A DNA stretch of 12,598 nucleotides from Pavlovales sp. CCMP2436. Lineage: Eukaryota > Haptophyta > Pavlovophyceae > Pavlovales. The translations under genes were made by a program, and so were the position numbers. This document shows positions 6,701 through 12,598 of the stretch, one piece after another. The DNA is taken from contig MU631477.1 in assembly GCA_026770615.1 (NCBI GenBank), positions 264,255 to 276,852 of the forward strand. The letters are read 5' to 3'. The first letter of the stretch is position 1. Every line of letters begins with the position of its first letter. The notes under the pieces were generated by a model, which was not told the origin of the DNA, searched no databases, and saw nothing but the letters and a program-made list of their open reading frames with translations.

Positions 6701-9700
6701 TACGTGAAGGGCGCGCGCTGCTCCAGGCCACCAGCATCCGCGCGATCAACTTTAATGACGAAAGTGACGACGAAGAAGGCGTGGGTAGTGGAAGTGCAGG
6801 TGGCAGCGGGAAGATCGGAGGCGGCGCGCGCCGCACGTGCCGCCCGAAACGCGCTGGGGACGAACATTCACTGCTTCGAAAATGCTTCGCTGACGGCATA
6901 GATGCTCTCGTACAGGTCGTAACTCTTAATCCACCGAGCTCATCTTTGACCTGAACTAGCTGAACACATTCCCAATCCCCTACTCTGTTTTGTGTGCAGA
7001 CAATGGCGCTCGGCATGCTGAGCCAGGCGTCGGCACTCGCGCTAGCCGAGGCTCGGGCGGAGGTAATAACTACTTATTGATATAGATCTATTCGCTGTCT
7101 ACTCCCACTGTCCGCACGCACCCCGGCCATCGCCTGTGTGGATGGCTGATGTCCCCCTTGCCTGCCAAATGCAGGGCGAGGGTGCGATGAGCGAGACGGC
7201 CGTGCACACGATGAAGGCTGCGCGCGAGCTGGCAGGACTCACAGGCGTGACAGCTGCCGAGATTGAATCCGCAGCGGGCGGTGACGCACCAAAGCCTCCC
7301 TCGGTGAGGCAGTGCCCTCTGTAACCCTTCCACTCCCCTCACTGCCAAATGTAACATCCATTACCCTGAACGCATCCGCCATCGCCACTTGTCCGCTTGC
7401 AATTGACAACACGCCATGCGCGTCCCTCTGTTTGTAGGCCGGCAAGGCGGACGAGGAGCGTACTTCGGAAGTGTCTCCGATGCGCCGCCGCGGGCAGCAC
7501 GGCAAACATGGCAACGGCAATGGTAGTAGCAACTCGCTTCGGTCAAACACGCACTGGTCGTGGCACGACGAGGTGATGGAAGCAAGTTGGGGGGAGAGGG
7601 GGGGGGCTGAGCTGCCTGCTCATCTCTCCCGCTACCCGGTAATTCAACTCGCTCACCCCCACTCACTTCCACCCTCCCCTCTTCAACCCTCCCCTCCCTC
7701 CCGGGCATCTCCCCAGTCCCAGGCGGTTGACAAAAGCGACGGCTCACGCGTGCAGCCAAACGGCTCTGATGACAGCGGTAAGCCACCCTACCTTTCCCCT
7801 GCCCCGCCCCGTTTCTACGCTCTTTGTTCTCTCCCGCTGTGCGCCGCCATCACCCTTCATAATCCCTCTCTCCGCAGGACTAGCGGTAGCACCGTCGTTG
7901 CCACTGCCGTCGCTCACACGAACACGGCGGGCACCTGCACAGAGTCCGCTGGCGGAGCCGCGCCGCTCGTTTGCTCTAGCCGGCATCCTACCCCCGCTCG
8001 GTCCGGGTATCCCCTCTGCCCCACGTACGCCCCGCTACACCAACACCACCATGAAGTCAGGCTCGAGCGACACTGAGCGCCGGGCTCCCGGGTTTGGCAT
8101 GGTCTCCCGCACCTTTTTAACCACCGCCGCCGGCGGCGGCGGCGACGGACCAAACTCCGCCTCATCGCTCATGTTCTCAGTGTGCATGCCTTCGTCCTCC
8201 GGCGCGCTCTCCGCGGAAGATGTACGCGGTGGTGGCGGATTGCTCGCTCGAGCGTCCCCTGCCTCGTCCCCAGCCTCTCTACCGCGCGTTGGGAAGGTCG
8301 CGTGCGCTTCGCGCGCCGGGCCCCCTTCGGCCGATGAAGACCTCTCGCTCTCCTCCGTAAGTTCGCTGCTGCCGCCGCCGCCGCCCGCCGAGCTGAACGG
8401 TGCGAGCGCTGCCGCCGCCGTCACCACTGCTACCGCCGCCTCCTTCGCCGCCTCAGCTGCCGCGGCCGCAGCCGCCGTCACCGCCGCCGCCGCTGCTGCA
8501 GCCACCACTGCCGCCGCCGCTGCTGCAGCCGCCACCGCCGCCGCTAAGCCCTCAGCTCGCCAGGCGGCGGCGGCGGCAGCGGCGGCGGCGGTGGCGGTGG
8601 CTGCGGCGGTGGCAGCTGAGGCAGCGAATGAGGCGGTGGCAGCAGAGGTGACGGCGGCGGCAGCGGCGGCGGCGGCGGCAGCGCTCGCACCGTTCAGCTC
8701 GGTGGCGCTCGTTACCCCCGTGTGGGGCTCTCCCATGCTCCTTCCTCTGCACCCCGAACAATCACATTCTCCCGGACAACGCACACCTCCACAGCCTCTC
8801 GGTGTCGTCGCGCCCATGTGGAGCTCGTCGGACTCAGCGCTGCGCGCGAGCGCGCAGTCGGTGCCGCAGCCTGTATTCGGAGGTGCGTCTAACGCTAGCC
8901 CTAACCCCCTTTCATGTCCACCCTTGACCTATACTGACAACTAGCCCTGACATCGACCCAAACCCTTACCCTGTCTTACCTCTGCCCGCAACCTACCCTA
9001 CCGTAGCTCGTGGAGCCTCGGCGCGTGGCACTCGGGAACTACTCGGCCGGCAGGGCGCACTGCAAGAGCCAGAGAACGATTACGACTGGCTCCCTGGAAT
9101 TGACACCTCTGGTGTGGTGCAGTCCGGGACGACCAGCCATGTTGCTGCGCAATTTCTCGGAGTTTACAGCACACACGCTCGCTTGGACGTGCACGGGACT
9201 CTCGCTCAATCGCTGGACTCCCAGGACTTCCAGCCTGCTTCCTCCGCTGCCCTTTTCTGCTCTGGCGCATTTGTGGAGCCGCCATGGGTTAGCGCGCTGC
9301 CTCGCCTGAGCGTAGTCGATGAGCAGCTGGGCATGCTGCCAGCGGAGGGCGCCGTGGGTCAGCGAGCTGCCAGCGCCCAGGCAGCAAAGGGCGCACTGAG
9401 CCTCGACGAGAGGCTTGGCCACGATTTGGGCCACAGTGATGGCGATGGAGAGGATGCTGGCGATGCGAGCTGCGAAGAGGAGGCAATTGCTCGGCGCACG
9501 GGCGCACGCGCGCTCACGGACGCCTTGCGCTGGGGACACGGAGGCCAGTCTCTCTCACGGTTCAGCTATAATGGGCAAGCACCTACCTTAGAGGCTTCCT
9601 CAACACGCGTTTCGTGGGCGTCGCTGAGCACAGTGGACGTTGGCTCGCTGAGCCCCCTGCAAGCGGTTACATATAAGCTGCCGACGCGTATGTACGACAT

Positions 9701-10101
9701 GGGCCTGGGGTACGCTGCCCCGGCCACAATCGTCATCACCCTATGTACCTATCACTGTTCTATATATACCAACCAGAAGGACACCCCTCATATCTCTAAG
9801 TCAAATCACTGACGTATGTGACAGGCGCAAGACGCAGCCCCCGCAGCCGGTGGGATCATCTGGCCTTGGTCTAATGGCGCACGGCTTTTCGGCGGGGCAC
9901 GGAGCTTCGGGTCGCTCTTCGGGTTGCAGCTCAGGCAGTGACACGGCGCTCAGCGCTTCGCCAACCGCCGCCGGTGATCTCTTTGGAATGGTGCAGCCCG
10001 AGAGCCAGGGCGGGATTCGGCTGCAGACGTTCAACTTTGGCAGTCTGGTTCACCCCACGCCGCACGCCGCTGTGCGCGAGCGCTCCCGGTACAAGCGGTG
10101 A
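3789..10101 (+). CDS. 17-exon gene, 1487-residue protein of unknown function
   Basis: Exons: 3789-4352, 4583-4668, 4758-4807, 4930-5168, 5291-5699, 5787-5903, 6066-6119, 6206-6273, 6375-6612, 6710-6915, 7000-7062, 7175-7303, 7438-7638, 7723-7777, 7878-8882, 9007-9709, 9825-10101. The sum is 4464 nt, in phase throughout, ending in TGA. The ATG at 3789 has G at +4; an in-frame ATG at 3690 is less likely because it adds the leader repeat. Protein layout: basic Pro/Ala-rich start (1-80), a helical module (about 85-213) described separately, an acidic Ser/Asp stretch (about 295-305), Ala-rich linkers, an acidic-then-basic patch (SDKDTDDESGRKRHPF, about 464-479), helical exons 7-12, a Pro/Ser/Ala-rich exon 15 with a poly-Ala block (about 1000-1098), and a Gly/Ser-rich tail ending ERSRYKR. 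No signal peptide, membrane span or catalytic motif is visible. A regulatory or scaffold role is only a guess. Least certain splice: the exon 10 acceptor (GTGAAG, no clean pyrimidine tract). Confidence 0.8.
4143..4656 (+). other. N-terminal protist-type helical module (exons 1-2)
   Basis: Residues 119-213 read MSQEQYCVLYVRAAFALG, then LALALEDWRNDMA (Trp 155), then MPQHVFSAGLFELADVWAE, then across intron 1 into YIAFLSRLLRRVTNVV. I recognise this order (a Tyr-containing helix, an 'E-D-W-x-x-D' helix, 'F-x-x-x-L-F-E-L-A-D-x-W', then 'E-x-Y-x-x-F-L-x-x-L') from uncharacterised proteins of algae and other protists, recalled from memory and not searched. It has a loosely EF-hand-like rhythm, but I see no canonical calcium loop. 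The pattern crosses intron 1 cleanly, which is the main evidence for the acceptor at 4582. Confidence 0.55.
4883..4910 (+). repeat. GT dinucleotide microsatellite in intron 3
   Basis: A GT-rich run with single A and C interruptions lies about 20 bases before the intron 3 acceptor. It sits where a pyrimidine tract would be expected on the transcript, so the acceptor (ATCGTAG, 4929) has a poor tract of its own. Confidence 0.85.
8390..8700. repeat. inverted duplication encoding the poly-Ala block
   Basis: The left arm starts GAGCTGAACGGTGCGAGCGC at 8390. Its reverse complement ends the right arm at 8700. Inward from there both arms share GCC/GCN runs, a GTCACC, a CACCGCCTC-like stretch and GCCTCAGCTGCC, with roughly 85% identity over about 120 bp by eye and a 15-20 base length difference near the ends. 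The left arm reads GCC-type Ala codons and the right arm GCG-type. Within the left half a 27-bp unit around CGCTGCTGCAGCC is also repeated directly. The whole stays in frame in exon 15. Confidence 0.85.
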
Positions 10102-10382
10102 TGGGTTGAGGATTGGGGCTTGGAGGGGAGGAGATGATATGGGGGGGGGGAATTGTTGAGCCGGTCAGCAGGGGCTACCCAACGCATTGGAGAAAGGGGC
10201 TACAGACAAAAAGAGTGAAGTGGTGGTGCTAGGAAGTGGTGAGGATTGACAGCACAGACCGCAGTGATGTAGCGCAGGCAGCTGAGCGCAGGGTGTATAC
10301 AGGTGATCGCAGGCATTAAGGGCGTGTTCATACAAACTGCTCCTCATCTCCCCAGGCGGTAGAAGTGGCATCATAAAATAGC
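10102..10382 (+). other. 3' flank of the main gene
   Basis: No gene seen. The strand is purine-rich, with a run of ten G at 10141-10150. No AATAAA is found near the stop, so the 3' end signal is not obvious. The 194-codon minus-strand frame across 10165-10749 lacks recognisable motifs and is treated as a shadow. Confidence 0.5.
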
Positions 10383-11006
10383 ATGAAGTTCTGCAGACAA
10401 ACTGCAGACCTTCAATCAGATCCTCGATTGGACCAGTGGATCGTGAGATCGAGCTACAATAGCTCCAGCGCCGGAAGCGCGCGCGCAGCGTCAGCGCGCG
10501 CGGCCTCTGCACGTGCAGCCGGCTGGGCGGCACGAGATGCATCTCCGCCACCACAGCCACGCACGCGCGTGGAGGAGTCTCGCGAGGCCAACGCGCAGGC
10601 CTGCCGCACGCGCACACGCAAGCTTGAGTTGCTCTCCCGTCTCCGTATGCACGCTCGCTCACCTCGCCGACCGCTTCCTTCGCTTCCGCGCGGGACGACA
10701 GGCGCTTGCGGTGCAGCGCGTGGCCCGTCGACGCGCTGGCGGGCTCCAACCTGCGATGCGGCTGCGCCGATGGGGCTCGCCAAGCATCTGCGCGCGTGCT
10801 TCACAGTGGCAAAGGTGGGCTTCGTTCCGTACTAGTAGACTACCGCGGAGCACGCACTGCTGGCCAACGCCGCGGCCAACTTCGGATATATTTGTATCGG
10901 GGCGCTGGCGTGTAGGCACGCGCACGCGCCCGCCGGCGTCACCGCCGCTACCCGTCGCCTTCTTCGTCCCCCTCCCCCCCCGCGCCTCCGGACAGCAACT
11001 CGGTGA
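10383..11006 (+). pseudogene. coding-like frame broken by tandem TAG stops
   Basis: One plus-strand frame runs from ATG 10383 to TGA 11004-11006, interrupted only by TAG TAG at 10833-10838. Parts look genuinely coding: an Ala/Arg/Ser-rich stretch, an amphipathic helix (RVEESREANAQACRTRTRKL), then MGLAKHLRACFTVAK just before the stops and AEHALLANAAANFGYICIGA just after. A GTATGC donor-like site (10646) and a GACGACAG acceptor-like site (10700) suggest there may instead be an intron inside. The 24 bases 10815-10838 begin with GT, end with AG and contain both stops. It could be a decayed gene or a mis-joined set of exons. The family is not recognised. Confidence 0.4.
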
Positions 11007-11054
11007 CATGTCGGAAAATCGGCAGCTGATTTTGAAACGGGTCGTGTGTGTATT

Positions 11055-11190
11055 TTGCTAAAAACCTGAGCCTCAGCTTTAAATTCGCTGTTCTTATTGC
11101 CCGCGATCCCCTGTATGCGCTGAAGGCCCACCACTAACAAAAATCAGGTTGTTGATTTGCCGAAAGTGCCCACGTCCTCGCCCAAGCTGA
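11055..11190 (+). repeat. dispersed repeat X, uninterrupted copy
   Basis: TTGCTAAAAACCTGAGCCTC opens the copy. It continues through CCCTGTA (11109-11115) directly into CTGAAGGCCCACC and GTGCCCACGTCCTCGCC. It matches 856-916 plus 1455-1533 in the same orientation, lacking the roughly 540 bp between them. Confidence 0.75.
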
Positions 11191-11246
11191 TCAGCTACCC
11201 CTGACCCTATTTAATAGCCTACACCTGTTGAACCATGCTGAGCCGC

Positions 11247-11297
11247 TATATATATATATATAAATATATTTAATAGCCTAAATCGACTATTAAATAT
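11247..11297. repeat. TA run and 11-bp perfect inverted repeat
   Basis: A TATATA run leads into an inverted repeat whose arms, 11266-11276 and 11287-11297, are exact complements around a 10-base loop (ATATTTAATAG and CTATTAAATAT). ATTTAATAGCCTA also occurs directly upstream at about 11209, so the left arm is duplicated. It could be an AT-rich fold-back or part of a decayed element. Confidence 0.75.
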
Positions 11298-11304
11298 GGG
11301 GGTA

Positions 11305-11430
11305 TTCGGCACGCTCTAGCCGACGAACCTTGCGGCGGGGACCCAGGGTCACCACGCATCGCCATGGACGCCACGGCATTCGGGTAACTAATATTCAATC
11401 AGATTGATGATGCGGCCTACCGTTTGTCCG
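11305..11430 (+). repeat. dispersed repeat Y, copy B
   Basis: This is the plus-orientation partner of 3254-3378. It contains CATCGCCATGGACGCCACGG and, further on, ATTCAATCAGATTGATGATG followed by CGGCCTACCG. The short ATG frame at 11363 ends in TAA after seven codons and is not conserved in copy A. Confidence 0.75.
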
Positions 11431-11476
11431 TTGTAGGATCTATTGAATTGAAATCACAGAAAAAAATATTCTCAGC

Positions 11477-11503
11477 ATGGAGCCGGAGGCCGAATTCGAG
11501 CAG
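11477..11503 (+). other. possible short first exon
   Basis: ATG followed by eight codons (MEPEAEFEQ) ends in CAG|GTGAGC, a good donor. No downstream exon that would continue it was found before the retrotransposon fragment, which may have interrupted the gene. The evidence is one ATG and one donor only. Confidence 0.2.
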
Positions 11504-11742
11504 GTGAGCGTACGTGCCAGGCTGCCAGCAGCGTGTGTCGGCAGAACACGCCACGCCGAGGATGATGCTGGTAGCTCGCCGCATGTTCTGAGCGTGTGGA
11601 GCAGCCTAACGTACTCAGATGTGCATAACGCACCCCGGGTGCAGCCCTAGGGGCACTTAATCACCATCCTTTTGGTCATTCCTGGCCAAATTCTCGCGAA
11701 GAGGCCAGCGCCTTTAGAACATGCATGTAAAGCTGCCCAGAC
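11504..11742. other. spacer before retrotransposon fragment
   Basis: No gene seen. Mixed composition, with no endonuclease-like sequence that would extend the element to the left. Confidence 0.45.
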
Positions 11743-12598
11743 TTGTTTAATCAAAAACCACCATGGTCCATTTGCCCAGAAACTCAGCCAACACACGAAT
11801 ACGCCCAAAAGAAGGTATGGGAAGGAAAGTCACGTATTAACTACCTTTTAATGAACGCACATCTAGAGGAGTGTGTTCGCCACACCTCTCCCCTGGAACA
11901 AATTTGCGTCCCCACTGTTACAGCCAAAAAAAAGGAAGTAATAAGCGTCCACTACTGGATCGAAGCCACTATCCCGCTCCAGGAGCTCGGCGACATTGTC
12001 CGGCCGATACAAAGAGTACGCCTCCTCCCACATCGCATCAAAGTGGATTTGGCAAATCCCACTGAGCGATTAGGAGCGGTCGAGCTAATCCGTCCTGCAC
12101 TGGAAGCTTGGTTTACTGCACTATCCCCGCAAATGCGAGGAGCATACATATAAAAAAGGAGTCCTTACGGAATTATCAGCTGCTTGCGAATGGCAAGCGT
12201 GCTCGTTCACCTTGAAAGATGCATTAAAGCAATTCGTTGAGCTCACTGGTCGGATAGTTCAGGACGCCATAGGACAACCTGACCCTGTAAGACTAGGCAA
12301 ACAGCCACGACCAGGCCGTCCATGCCGAAATAAAACGTGGTCACCAGAAGCAGGCCCACACGCACAAATGGATTCGTGGTACAGAAAAGCATTAATCATC
12401 ACAGGCATCAAAAACAAAAAACAATATCACCTGCAAGGCTGATGGAGTTTTAATAATACATACACAAAAAAGATGGTCTATACCTTGAGGCAATTTTGTG
12501 TAATAGCGGACAAACAACAAGAGGTCCTGCCTTACCACCCAGGAGCAGTCTTAAAAAATGACGAACAGGACGACGAGACCACTCTTCAACTGGCAAGG
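11743..12598 (+). mobile_element. decayed LINE-type retrotransposon fragment (endonuclease C-terminus onward)
   Basis: The frame from 11743 to 12153 contains PTHEY, then KSRINYLLMNAHLEECVRH, then ISVHYWIEATI. This resembles the end of an APE-type endonuclease of non-LTR retrotransposons (PTH ... SRIDY ... SDH). Here the Asp of the usual RIDY motif is Asn, and the SDH region is replaced by Lys-rich sequence from an A-run near 11925, so the enzyme should be inactive. After TAA the coding sense continues in another frame (about 12152-12442, helical and charged, ending KNKKQYHLQG). It then shifts again and stays open to the window edge. This would be the region between endonuclease and reverse transcriptase. 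The 5' half of the endonuclease is missing, as in 5'-truncated copies. Codons are far less G/C-biased than in the main gene. The reverse transcriptase is not in view. Confidence 0.6.

Larger units (their letters stand above)
4353..9824 (+). other. 16 GT-AG introns of the main gene
   Basis: Introns: 4353-4582, 4669-4757, 4808-4929, 5169-5290, 5700-5786, 5904-6065, 6120-6205, 6274-6374, 6613-6709, 6916-6999, 7063-7174, 7304-7437, 7639-7722, 7778-7877, 8883-9006, 9710-9824. Lengths are 84-230 nt, mostly 84-134. All have GT...AG ends. Donors include GTAAGC, GTGAGT, GTAAGA and GTGAGC; weaker ones are GTCGTA (6916) and GTACAT (5700). Many are C/T-rich with CTAAC or CTGAC motifs that could serve as branch sites. 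Introns 5 and 13 are multiples of three with no stop in frame, so retention would keep the protein open. Confidence 0.75.

Noticed and set aside
8035..8817. 260-codon open frame on the minus strand opposite exon 15
   Set aside because: It is open because GC-rich trinucleotides and the inverted duplication read as Ala on both strands. The plus-strand frame joins in phase to exons on both sides, whereas the minus one has no splice partners.
9710..9812. Reading on past exon 16 to an alternative C-terminus
   Set aside because: The frame does stay open to 9812, but splicing at GTACGC to the acceptor at 9824 restores a long, biased final exon in phase. Kept only as a possible retained-intron end.
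10165..10749. 194-codon minus-strand frame downstream of the main gene
   Set aside because: No recognisable motif and no consistent codon bias. The plus strand is more protein-like over the overlapping part.
1..12598. tRNA, rRNA, origin or telomere signals
   Set aside because: I found no cloverleaf-like pattern with a T-loop, no rRNA-like stretch, and only isolated CCCTAACCC-type words inside introns.

Overview
The window looks like nuclear DNA of a GC-rich, intron-rich unicellular eukaryote, such as an alga or another protist. The evidence is one long gene that only makes sense when spliced through 16 GT-AG introns with C/T-rich 3' ends. Its codons are strongly G/C-ending, with poly-alanine and other low-complexity tracts. 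It is surrounded by AT-rich, repeat-laden spacer. I cannot fix the lineage: a haptophyte-like or other GC-rich protist fits, but nothing here is diagnostic. There are no prokaryotic operons, tRNAs, rRNAs or CRISPR arrays that I can see.

Layout. 1-3461 is spacer made of tandem repeats, AT-rich islands and scattered exon-like scraps: 1074-1265 (+, one hydrophobic segment), 1593-1829 (-) and 2602-2763 (+, followed by AATAAA). 3465-3583 is a short minus-strand reading frame with very strong coding bias. 3789-10101 (+) is the main gene: 17 exons totalling 4464 nt, in phase throughout, predicting 1487 residues. Its N-terminal module resembles an uncharacterised domain of protist proteins (a 'FELADVW...YIAFLSRLL' pattern). 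The rest is helical or low-complexity, including an Ala-rich block encoded by an inverted DNA duplication. 10102-10382 is 3' flank. 10383-11006 (+) is a coding-like frame broken by two consecutive TAG codons. 11055-11430 carries two dispersed repeats, each with a relative upstream of the main gene. 11743-12598 is a decayed fragment of a non-LTR (LINE-type) retrotransposon, running off the window.

Most notable structures. (1) A dispersed repeat exists in two states. At 11055-11190 it is continuous. At 856-1533 it is interrupted by about 540 bp flanked by the hexamer CCTGTA, which looks like an empty and a filled insertion site. The inserted DNA carries a well-preserved exon-like piece. (2) A second dispersed repeat lies in opposite orientations on either side of the main gene (3254-3378 and 11305-11430). 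(3) The Ala-rich part of exon 15 is a near-palindrome that reads as alanine on both strands. No convincing cooperating gene system is present: this is one intact-looking gene in a landscape of gene fragments and mobile DNA.
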